DNA of 13,488 bases from JAYZVT01 sp050248375. GTDB taxonomy: Bacteria > Pseudomonadota > Alphaproteobacteria > Rhizobiales > Methyloligellaceae. The position numbers were made by a program, and so were the translations under genes. Location of the stretch: NCBI GenBank assembly GCA_050248375.1, contig JBFWSL010000072.1:1-13488 (forward strand). The letters are read 5' to 3'. This document shows positions 7,333 through 13,488 of this stretch, one piece after another (positions within the stretch are counted from its first letter, which is position 1; every line of letters starts with the position of its first letter). Below the pieces are notes generated by a model that saw only the letters and a program-made list of their open reading frames with translations, searched no databases and was not told the DNA's origin.

Positions 7333-8200
7333 GATCAATATTGGCGCCGGCCCCACCTGGCGCGAAGAGGGATGGGAGCTACTCGACAACGGAACAGGCA
7401 GCTATTCCGAACCCTGGAAACACAAGGGCAAATGCTGGGACACCAATCTGCCCTCGAACACATATGACATCGTCTTCACAAGCCACATGCTGGAGCATGT
7501 GCCGCATTTCCGGATCGAAAAGACAATCTCGGAGTTCAACCGCGTCATGAAGACCGGGGGAACGCTTCGTATCCTCGTGCCGAGCCTGAGAAAATATGCA
7601 ACGGCGTATGTGAATGGCGATCTGGGTTATTTCTCCGGCTCCCGCCACTACAGCGACCATCTCGGAATCGGCGGAAGCTTCATGCGAATGATGATTTCAC
7701 CTGGCCAGCAGACCGTTGCCATGAGCCGGGAGATGGACGAAATCTTCGGCGGGTATGCCCATCTGGCGGCCTATGACTTCGAGATGATGAAGGCCCTTCT
7801 GGAGAAATGGGGGTTTGGCGAGGTAAGGGAATCCGAGCCGGGGCAATCGGCGATCCCGGAACTTCGAACGCTTCAGCATCTGGTCCACGATGGGCAGAAG
7901 ATCGACCGTTCCGACCGCTTCGTGAAGGAGAAGACGTTCATGAAGACGGGCAAGCCCTGGCATTTCGGAGGCTTCGACAAATCTTCCGTCACGCAACTGG
8001 CCGTGGAAGCGAAGAAGCTCCGGGACGAGCCCTATGCTTACGAGAAGGAATGGGAGTTCAACAAACGGGCGCGGTTCGGCGGCCCGCTGGACAACCTCAA
8101 GCTGTCCATTTTCAGGGTCGTTTCGTCCGGAGTGGACGGCTCTTACAACCTGGCCAGCAAGCTGGGCCTGCTGAGTGCCCTGCGTGCCTTCCGCCGTTGA
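7325..8200 (+). CDS. Class I SAM-dependent methyltransferase
   Basis: This 291-residue protein begins directly with the SAM-binding strand and loop KINIGAGP (3-10). W-E-L-L-D at 17-21 supplies the acidic ribose-binding residue. YDIVFTSHMLEHVPHF at 47-62 is motif IV with the M-L-E-H-V signature of the Methyltransf_11/23 group. FNRVMKTGGTLRILVP at 71-86 is the following helix and strand. YDFEMMKALLEKWGFGEVRE at 150-169 closes the core fold. The C-terminal 90 residues are an extension outside the core fold. It probably O- or N-methylates a sugar in the polymer, or caps the chain. The ATG at 7325 lies eight bases inside the preceding gene, and the open frame upstream of it lacks family features, so the shorter start is chosen. 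Confidence 0.88.
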   Translation: MRKINIGAGPTWREEGWELLDNGTGSYSEPWKHKGKCWDTNLPSNTYDIVFTSHMLEHVPHFRIEKTISEFNRVMKTGGTLRILVPSLRKYATAYVNGDLGYFSGSRHYSDHLGIGGSFMRMMISPGQQTVAMSREMDEIFGGYAHLAAYDFEMMKALLEKWGFGEVRESEPGQSAIPELRTLQHLVHDGQKIDRSDRFVKEKTFMKTGKPWHFGGFDKSSVTQLAVEAKKLRDEPYAYEKEWEFNKRARFGGPLDNLKLSIFRVVSSGVDGSYNLASKLGLLSALRAFRR

Positions 8201-8236
8201 TGGCGGTTGTGCGGTCCTCCGACCCTGTCTCCAAAC

Positions 8237-9712
8237 ATGACGACGCAAACAGTCAGGACCGGGCGCAGGCCCGGGAACGCGCGCGAGGACGAGTTCACGC
8301 CGGCGCTGCGATCTTTCTTCGAGGACGCGAGGACGTGGCCGTGGCGGCAGCGGTTCGCGAACGCGCTGTTCATCCGCGACTATCAGGGGCTGCCACATAC
8401 GTCGCCGCATGATATCGACCTGCTGATCGACGCGGACCTGCAGCCGGCGTTCGCCGACTTCGTAAGGGAGAAGGCGTTCGATCACGGCCTTCAGCCCATG
8501 ATCTTGTTGCGCGAGGGGATGTCGTTCCTGCTCATATGCGACCTGGATGCATCCGCCGCGGGGAGGGCGTGGGCGTTTCTGGAAATTGGGGAGAGGCTAC
8601 AAATTACCGAAAATCTGGCAATCGAAGCGAGCCAGATCTCCGTTGCGGCAAATACGAGCCTGCCGGTCCCGAGCGAGGATTGGGCCGCATTTCTCACCGT
8701 CGTGCAGGGTGTGCGAACGGGCAAGATCGCCAAGGCCGAGGCTCAGCTCGCGCAGATGGGGCTTGCCGCAGAATTGTCCCGGCCGCTTTTCCGGAAATTC
8801 TTGGATATTGACCTCGATCTCTCAGCCAACCTGTCTCAGTGCGGCGATGCACTGAGTAAACTGCAGCAGGTGGTCAAGCTGAAGAAGCGAACGCCTGCCA
8901 GCGCCCCGCTGACCGAAAACCCGGCCCGGTTGCTGCGGCGCCTGCTCAATCGCTTGTATCTCGTGCATCGGGGCCAGCCTTTGCTGTTTACGCTTCACGG
9001 CCCTGACGGCGTTGGCAAGACGACGGTCTGCGCAGAGGTGGAGCGAATCTTCGCTCGTCTGCCATTGCCCTTTGCTAGTTTTCATCACATTACCGGCTGG
9101 AAGGTCGCCCGCAAGAAATCAGGCGGGCAGGCTGACGGCCCCGCGCGCAAGGGTGATCCGGAGTGGCAGCCGGGAATCGTGCATCGGTCGATGCGCGCCG
9201 TCTATCGGTTGATGCCTCAAAGCGTGCGAGAACTCTACGTGCTTGTACAGGGGTACCACCATTACCTCGCCGAGCTGAGCGGATTGATCTACGGCCATTT
9301 TCGGGCCAACAGGATCATGCTCGTAGACCGCTATATCTATGACCTGACCGTGAAAAATATTGTCGCTGAAGTTCGTCCTCGATGGGTGCACGCCCTGTTT
9401 GCTCGCCTTGCGCGCAGGCCAGCGCGTGCCATCTTGCTGACCGACGAGCCCGAGAAAATCTACCAGCGCAAGCAGGAACTGAACGTCGATGAGATCAAGA
9501 CGTATCTGCTCACCATCAAAGCGTTGCTGAAGGAGACGCACGTTTCGGTGGAGACGGTAGATGTCGCCGGGCGATTCCCCGAGGCAATCGCGAGGGATAT
9601 CGCCACTCGAATGCTGGACGTTTGCGCCCCCTCATTGCTCATCTTGCTCAGAGCGTACAGGTCCGCCTCGCGCGAGCAGGGCGAAGAGCATACGGGCGCG
9701 GCAATGCCATAA
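8237..9712 (+). CDS. Two-domain protein: nucleotidyltransferase-like N-terminus plus thymidylate-kinase-like C-terminus
   Basis: This protein has 491 residues from ATG 8237; a TTG at 8207 would add ten residues. The N-terminal part (about 30-215) carries HDIDLLID at 58-65, like the D-x-D metal site of the nucleotidyltransferase (MNT/Pol-beta) fold. The C-terminal part (about 245-460) has a Walker A loop, HGPDGVGKTT, at 254-263. DRYIYD at 364-369 is at the position of the thymidylate kinase DR(Y/F) motif, and DEPEKIYQRKQEL at 403-415 corresponds to the lid region. Similar thymidylate-kinase-like proteins occur in capsule and O-antigen loci, with no settled function. It may phosphorylate or nucleotidylate a sugar, polyol or carrier rather than dTMP. 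Base composition falls within this gene after about 8580. Confidence 0.7.
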   Translation: MTTQTVRTGRRPGNAREDEFTPALRSFFEDARTWPWRQRFANALFIRDYQGLPHTSPHDIDLLIDADLQPAFADFVREKAFDHGLQPMILLREGMSFLLICDLDASAAGRAWAFLEIGERLQITENLAIEASQISVAANTSLPVPSEDWAAFLTVVQGVRTGKIAKAEAQLAQMGLAAELSRPLFRKFLDIDLDLSANLSQCGDALSKLQQVVKLKKRTPASAPLTENPARLLRRLLNRLYLVHRGQPLLFTLHGPDGVGKTTVCAEVERIFARLPLPFASFHHITGWKVARKKSGGQADGPARKGDPEWQPGIVHRSMRAVYRLMPQSVRELYVLVQGYHHYLAELSGLIYGHFRANRIMLVDRYIYDLTVKNIVAEVRPRWVHALFARLARRPARAILLTDEPEKIYQRKQELNVDEIKTYLLTIKALLKETHVSVETVDVAGRFPEAIARDIATRMLDVCAPSLLILLRAYRSASREQGEEHTGAAMP

Positions 9713-10401
9713 TGCGGGATTTCGTCGTGATGCCATTGATCATACTTCGCAAAATCCTGTGGCACGCGGGATTTTACCGGTGGCGCTTTCGCCGGCTATT
9801 TGGCTTGCAGGAATGTCAGTTGGGTGACGTCTGGTTTTCGATCGAGCATCCTGAGCATGTCAGCATCAGGTCGAAGACTATCGGTCAGGACCATCCCGCT
9901 GCCGAACCCGTCGGAATACAGCAGAAGGGCGACGGCCATATTGACCTTGGCGAAGATACGATCATTCGCCGCGGCGTGCGGCTAAACGTGCGCGGCACCG
10001 GCAGCATTAGGCTGGGCCGAGGCAGCGTGTTGGGGAAGCGAACAGTCATCGAGACATACGGTGCCGCGGACATCACAATTGGCGCTGGATGCAGGGTTGG
10101 GTGGGATTGTCTTTTCCTGCCGAGCGACCAGCATCTCGTGCTGAAGGACGGCAAGGAACTGCCGTTCGAGGATGACATCGTCATTGGAGATCACGTCTGG
10201 TTTGGAACACGCGTCGTCGTCCTCAAGGGCACCAGGATCGGCAGCAACTGCGTGGTCGCCGCGGGCGCAATCTGTCATGGCGAGTTCCCGGAAAATTGCC
10301 TTATTGCCGGTGCGCCAGCTAAGGTGATCAAGAAAGACGTGAATTGGCGTGACTTAAAAAAGCACGAAATTGCCGGCGTCCCCCGGGGCAGTACTGAATA
10401 A
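9712..10401 (+). CDS. Left-handed beta-helix (hexapeptide) O-acetyltransferase
   Basis: This 229-residue protein contains imperfect hexapeptide repeats with I/V/L at every sixth position from about residue 76 to 186 (for example IDLGEDTIIRRGVRLNV and IGDHVWFGTRVVVLKGTRI). It ends with LIAGAPAKVIK at 197-207, the classic tail of NodL/Maa/WbbJ-type acetyltransferases. H141, in SDQHLVLKDG at 138-147, lies in the loop where this family keeps its catalytic histidine. Such trimeric enzymes use acetyl-CoA to O-acetylate sugars in capsules and O-antigens. The start ATG at 9712 shares one base with the preceding TAA (TAATG). The frame is open upstream, but that part lies inside the previous gene. This gene and the second half of the previous one are somewhat AT-richer than their neighbours. 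Confidence 0.88.
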   Translation: MRDFVVMPLIILRKILWHAGFYRWRFRRLFGLQECQLGDVWFSIEHPEHVSIRSKTIGQDHPAAEPVGIQQKGDGHIDLGEDTIIRRGVRLNVRGTGSIRLGRGSVLGKRTVIETYGAADITIGAGCRVGWDCLFLPSDQHLVLKDGKELPFEDDIVIGDHVWFGTRVVVLKGTRIGSNCVVAAGAICHGEFPENCLIAGAPAKVIKKDVNWRDLKKHEIAGVPRGSTE

Positions 10402-10409
10402 CTTCAGAC

Positions 10410-11402
10410 ATGCTTGCTAATGTAGAGCGCTGGCTCATTGGCGGCCCGGCCCGCTGCGGCAAGTCCGCACTGGCGCAGGCGCTTTGGCGGGCGGACGGGC
10501 CGTTGGCCGCCATGCGGGTGGATGCGCTGCTGCACAAATACAAGAGATCGGGCCCATTCAGCAGCCCGGAGCAGGCAAGCGGCTTCCTGCACGCCTATCT
10601 GGAAAGGCCGCGGTTCATGGATGCTGGCAAAGCCAGCGTCTTGCGGCCTTGCGACGATATCGCGTGCGGAGCCGAAGTGGCGGCGCAAGCGGTTGCCGCA
10701 CGCCAGAGCCTGTCCGGCCTGGAACTTATCTTCTCGGCTTTCGACGCGATGGCGAGCAAGCGCGGAAAACGCGGCTGGGCGGTCCTCGACCTGCACCCGG
10801 AGTTCCATTTCCGCGACTATCTGGCCGTGGCCCGGGATATGAAGCTTCTGGTCTGCCTGCGGGATCCGGTTGAAGCCATAGCGGCCTCCCTCTATTGGCG
10901 TCACTATCCTTCGCGCTGCCCGAGGGCGGCGAACCAGATGCGATACGCGGCGCGGCTGTGGCGGATGTCCGCCGTGGCGGCGTGCAGGCTGCGGGAGAAA
11001 TTTCCGGATCGGGTTACGGTTGTCTCGAGCAACGCGATGTTCGCGGACGCGCGGGCGTTGCCGGAGTCCTTCGCTCTTCCAGCGGATGCCTTTCGCCGCC
11101 TGTTCGGCGGCGATCCGCTGTTTCACGCACGCCCGGAAAAGGGCGGGCTCGTGTTCCTGTGTCCCGATGGAGCCTGGCGTTCCCTGCTAAGCGATCGCGA
11201 ACTCGAGCACCTGGAGCCGCTTCGCCGTATCTGGCGGGGCATGTGGAGTGGACGCCATCCCGCGGCGCCGGGCGGGCTGATGGCTGCCGCCACGTCGCGC
11301 TGGCCGGCTCTGACCAAACAGTTCGTGGATTTCATTCACGATCCGGCGAAAGGCCTCATGCGGGGCACCAACGCCATACGGCAGAGCGTCAAGAGGACGT
11401 AG
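10410..11402 (+). CDS. P-loop sulfotransferase-like protein
   Basis: This 330-residue protein opens with IGGPARCGKSALAQAL (10-25), a Walker-A-like loop after the first strand. It later has KLLVCLRDPVEAIAASLYWR (145-164). In PAPS-dependent sulfotransferases the second element is the 3'-phosphate-binding R...S pair, here R151 and S160. LSDRELEHLEPL at 260-271 resembles the helix seen near the sulfotransferase C-terminus. The first loop is unusual: bacterial sulfotransferases mostly read G-x-x-R-S-G-T/S rather than G-x-A-R-C-G-K-S, so a kinase-like role is an alternative. If it is a sulfotransferase it would sulfate the exported glycan, using PAPS made elsewhere. The ATG at 10410 follows the previous stop by eight bases and begins just before the first strand. 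Residues after 280 are basic and not recognised. Confidence 0.62.
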   Translation: MLANVERWLIGGPARCGKSALAQALWRADGPLAAMRVDALLHKYKRSGPFSSPEQASGFLHAYLERPRFMDAGKASVLRPCDDIACGAEVAAQAVAARQSLSGLELIFSAFDAMASKRGKRGWAVLDLHPEFHFRDYLAVARDMKLLVCLRDPVEAIAASLYWRHYPSRCPRAANQMRYAARLWRMSAVAACRLREKFPDRVTVVSSNAMFADARALPESFALPADAFRRLFGGDPLFHARPEKGGLVFLCPDGAWRSLLSDRELEHLEPLRRIWRGMWSGRHPAAPGGLMAAATSRWPALTKQFVDFIHDPAKGLMRGTNAIRQSVKRT

Positions 11403-11410
11403 AGCGTCGG

Positions 11411-13102
11411 ATGGAATACTTCAGCTCCGTCTCCTACTTTCTGCGGCATTTCCCGCGCAGGACGCTTGCCGTTCTGGGGGCGGCGTTGATTGTCGCCCTT
11501 CTGGAAATGGCCAGCGTCAGCATGCTGCTGCCGATCATCGCCATCGGCGCGGGCGGCGAAACCGACAATCCGCTGATCCAGCATGTCCGGTCGGTATTCG
11601 CCAATAGCGGACTTCCGTTCGACTTCAATTCGCTTTTTCTCGCGCTGGCCCTGATTTTCTCCGCGAAGATCCTCGCGGAACTGTTCCTCGGGCTGTTCAT
11701 CGCGCGAAGTTCGGTCCTGATCGCCCGCAGCTTCCGCAAGCGCATCATCGATGCGCTCCAGAACGTCTCCTGGAGCTACCTCACGGAGAAACCCCACGGT
11801 CTGGTGGTCAATCTGCTGTCGCAGGAGGTTGACCGCGCCACGGGTATATTCAACGCCATCCAGCGGATCACGGTCTCCGCCTTCATGTCCATCGGCTACA
11901 TCATCGTCGGAATGACCGCTTCGTTCGAACTTCTTCTGGCCTCGGTCGCGATGGGCGCGGTCGGCATTCTCGTGGCCCGGCCGATGATGGGGATGGCCCG
12001 GCGCGCCGGAAAGGGACATGTGGAGAGCCTGCGCAACCTGTCCAGCGATCTCATGGAGGGAATGCAGGCTCTCAAGGCGTTCAAGGCCATGGGCCTGGAG
12101 CGTCAACTGCTCTCCACGCTTTCGACGGCGAATGACAGCTTCGTGGACGCCAATCTGCTGAAGGTCCGGGCGGAGCAGTTCCTGCATGCCTCCCAGCAGC
12201 TCCTGTTCGTCGTTGCAGTCGTGGCAGGCGTCTACGCCGCGCGGGAGTTTCTGGGCGTCGGGCTGATAGAGATCGGCTTTCTGGCGCTGATCCTGCTCCG
12301 TCTCAACGCGGCTATCGCGGGCCTCCTGAAAAAGCTTCAAGCCATTCAGAATCTCCACTACGCCCTTGGCAAGGTCGATGAGTTCACGGAGGAGATGGTG
12401 CAGCAGGCGGAGCGGCGAAAGGGCGGCGCGAAGCCGCGCTTTCCGGCTCCCATCCACTTTCGCGGCGTCAGCTTCGCAAGGGGCAACAGAAAGATTCTGG
12501 ACAATGTGGACCTGACCATTCCCCGCAAGGGGCTGACCACGATCATAGGGCCGAGCGGTTCCGGCAAGACGACGATCGTGGATCTGATCTGTGGATTCTA
12601 CTCGCCCGACGAGGGTGAGGTGCTGCTGGGGGAGCAGAATCTGTCGGTGGTGCATCTGCGTCACTGGAGACAGATGATCGGATATGTCTCCCAGGAGCCG
12701 GTTCTCCTGCATGACAGCATTGGAGAGAACATAGCCGCATTCGACGACACGGTTTCCAAGGCCAAGAGACTGGAGGCCCTGAAGATGGCTGGAGGCGAGC
12801 CCTTGTTGAAGGCTCTCAGTCACGGGCTGGAGACGCAGGCGGGGGTTGCCGGGCACAAGTTGTCAGGCGGGGAAAGGCAGCGCATCACCATTGCCAGAGC
12901 GCTCGCGCGCGATCCCAAGCTGCTCATTCTCGACGAGCCCACGGCTTCCGTCGATCCGGCTTCCGAGCGAGTCATCGTGGATGCAATCCGCAGGATCAGC
13001 CGGCGTATCCCGGTCATCGCGATCTCGCATCAGGCGAAGCTTGCCGAGGCCGCCGACGTGCGATACCAAATGTCGCGAGGGAAAGTGGTCAAAAAAGACT
13101 AG
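11411..13102 (+). CDS. ABC transporter, fused transmembrane and ATP-binding domains (PglK/MsbA-type flippase)
   Basis: This 563-residue half-transporter is complete. The membrane domain occupies about residues 1-320, with hydrophobic spans near 17-46, 72-98, 153-190, 260-280 and 285-305. The ATPase domain has Walker A GPSGSGKTT (380-388), Q-loop YVSQEP with Q428, signature LSGGERQR (484-491), Walker B LLILDEP (504-510), D-loop SVD and H-loop H540 (ISHQ). All catalytic residues are present. Homodimers of this architecture flip lipid-linked oligosaccharides (PglK) or lipid A (MsbA), or export peptides. In this operon, translocating the finished lipid-linked glycan is the most economical reading, and no Wzx-type flippase is visible. 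The ATG at 11411 lies eight bases after the previous stop, with AGAGGA upstream at 11392-11397. No terminator with a U-tract follows it. Confidence 0.92.
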   Translation: MEYFSSVSYFLRHFPRRTLAVLGAALIVALLEMASVSMLLPIIAIGAGGETDNPLIQHVRSVFANSGLPFDFNSLFLALALIFSAKILAELFLGLFIARSSVLIARSFRKRIIDALQNVSWSYLTEKPHGLVVNLLSQEVDRATGIFNAIQRITVSAFMSIGYIIVGMTASFELLLASVAMGAVGILVARPMMGMARRAGKGHVESLRNLSSDLMEGMQALKAFKAMGLERQLLSTLSTANDSFVDANLLKVRAEQFLHASQQLLFVVAVVAGVYAAREFLGVGLIEIGFLALILLRLNAAIAGLLKKLQAIQNLHYALGKVDEFTEEMVQQAERRKGGAKPRFPAPIHFRGVSFARGNRKILDNVDLTIPRKGLTTIIGPSGSGKTTIVDLICGFYSPDEGEVLLGEQNLSVVHLRHWRQMIGYVSQEPVLLHDSIGENIAAFDDTVSKAKRLEALKMAGGEPLLKALSHGLETQAGVAGHKLSGGERQRITIARALARDPKLLILDEPTASVDPASERVIVDAIRRISRRIPVIAISHQAKLAEAADVRYQMSRGKVVKKD

Positions 13103-13151
13103 ATAATCCGGTGGTTTGGCAAGCTCCCGACCGGAGCATTGCGAGTCCCGC

Positions 13152-13488
13152 ATGGCCGTTTCGGACCATGCCTGTTTCATATCAAGATGGATCGAAGCCA
13201 TGGCGCAAGGCACAAGCTCGAGGCTGGAAGCCTCGTATCGCTTCCCGAACAACTTCCAGCTTCATCTGAAGGCGAGGACATCGAGACTCCGCGGCCGTTT
13301 CCGCGAAGTTCTGCGCCAGGTCCTTCCTTCAAGGGTCCGGGGCGCCAAGGCGGCCGAGGCGGAAATCGGCCATGAGCTGGAAGACACGGCCGGACATTTC
13401 CGCAAGCATCACTGGGCCTTCGCGGAGAACATCTGGGCCCACGACTTTCATGGGGCCCTTGTGTCCCACTGGCCCCCGGACAGGTTTT
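13152..13488 (+). CDS. Unrecognised protein, N-terminal part (partial, runs off window end)
   Basis: A frame opens after a TAA at 13104-13106 and stays open to the last base. The first ATG at 13152 gives 112 residues, and an in-frame ATG at 13200 is an alternative that removes 16 residues. GGAG at 13133-13136 lies 15 bases before the first ATG, so the ribosome binding site is not decisive. Third positions are mostly G or C after about 13200, as expected for a real gene here. The product has a basic stretch (about residues 40-65, many Arg), then an acidic helix, then an aromatic- and His-rich stretch (HFRKHHWAFAENIWAHDFHG). I do not recognise a family. Its place after the exporter suggests membership of the same operon, probably as another glycan gene. 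Confidence 0.5.
   Translation, partial: MAVSDHACFISRWIEAMAQGTSSRLEASYRFPNNFQLHLKARTSRLRGRFREVLRQVLPSRVRGAKAAEAEIGHELEDTAGHFRKHHWAFAENIWAHDFHGALVSHWPPDRF
13219..13235. repeat. Perfect 7-bp inverted repeat with 3-base loop
   Basis: CGAGGCT (13219-13225) and AGCCTCG (13229-13235) are exact reverse complements separated by GGA, which could form a tight, GC-rich hairpin in mRNA. It is followed by TATCGCTTCCCG, so it has no T-tract and is not a typical intrinsic terminator. It lies within the first codons of the partial gene at the window end, just after its alternative ATG at 13200. It could reduce translation from that start or simply be chance in GC-rich coding sequence. Confidence 0.4.

Noticed and set aside
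8207..8236. TTG at 8207 as the start of the nucleotidyltransferase-kinase gene.
   Set aside because: The ten added residues show no conservation features and an ATG is available at 8237. The choice is not certain because neither start has a strong ribosome binding site.
11336..12856. A 506-codon minus-strand open frame opposite the ABC transporter gene.
   Set aside because: It lies wholly opposite a gene with a complete ABC motif set and has no recognisable domain, so it is a shadow frame.
13107..13135. Possible terminator after the ABC transporter gene: arms TCCGGT and ACCGGA.
   Set aside because: The six-base stem spans a 17-base loop and is not followed by a T-tract, so it does not meet the pattern of an intrinsic terminator.
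1..13488. CRISPR arrays, tRNA or rRNA genes, insertion sequences, attachment sites.
   Set aside because: No spaced direct repeats, RNA gene signatures, transposase motifs or terminal inverted repeats were seen. Coding sequence fills nearly the whole window.

Overview
The window is a dense, one-directional (+ strand) gene block from a GC-rich Gram-negative bacterium. By composition and codon use I favour an alphaproteobacterium, but no marker gene is present to fix the taxon. Everything recognisable belongs to the synthesis, decoration and export of a surface carbohydrate (capsule, O-antigen, exopolysaccharide or another glycoconjugate). Twelve complete genes lie between two genes cut by the window edges. 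Gaps are at most about 50 bp, and several junctions overlap (ATGA at 1041, TTGA at 2066, ATGA at 3184, 17 bp at 5459, 8 bp at 7325, TAATG at 9712). I see no convincing internal promoter or terminator, so this reads as one long operon extending beyond both ends.

Layout. 1-276: 3' end of a SAM methyltransferase. 304-1044: SpsF-like cytidylyltransferase. 1041-2069: Gfo/Idh/MocA sugar oxidoreductase. 2066-3187: first GT-B-like transferase, with a TTG start. 3184-3987: TauD/TfdA Fe(II)/2-oxoglutarate dioxygenase. 4012-5475: second GT-B-like transferase. 5459-5992: GNAT N-acetyltransferase. 6010-7332: third GT-B-like 'surface carbohydrate biosynthesis' protein. 7325-8200: SAM methyltransferase. 8237-9712: two-domain nucleotidyltransferase-like plus thymidylate-kinase-like protein. 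9712-10401: left-handed beta-helix O-acetyltransferase. 10410-11402: P-loop sulfotransferase-like protein. 11411-13102: ABC exporter with fused membrane and ATPase domains. 13152-end: unrecognised partial gene.

How they may work together (inference). The cytidylyltransferase would make a CMP- or CDP-activated sugar or acid. The oxidoreductase and GNAT enzyme would help shape its precursor. Three divergent GT-B-like proteins, two with the RxHP motif seen in CMP/CDP-donor transferases, would assemble the chain. The methyltransferases, the O-acetyltransferase, the possible sulfotransferase, the dioxygenase and the kinase-like protein would decorate it. The ABC protein, of the PglK/MsbA type, would flip the lipid-linked product. 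No Wzx, Wzy, initiating phosphoglycosyltransferase or NeuB/SpsE-type synthase is present in the window, so the locus is incomplete here.

The less ordinary parts are the dioxygenase inside a glycan operon, the trio of HP-type transferases next to one cytidylyltransferase, the nucleotidyltransferase-kinase fusion, and the Walker-A-bearing sulfotransferase-like protein. A stretch at about 8580-10400 is modestly poorer in GC than its flanks and may be a separately acquired cassette.
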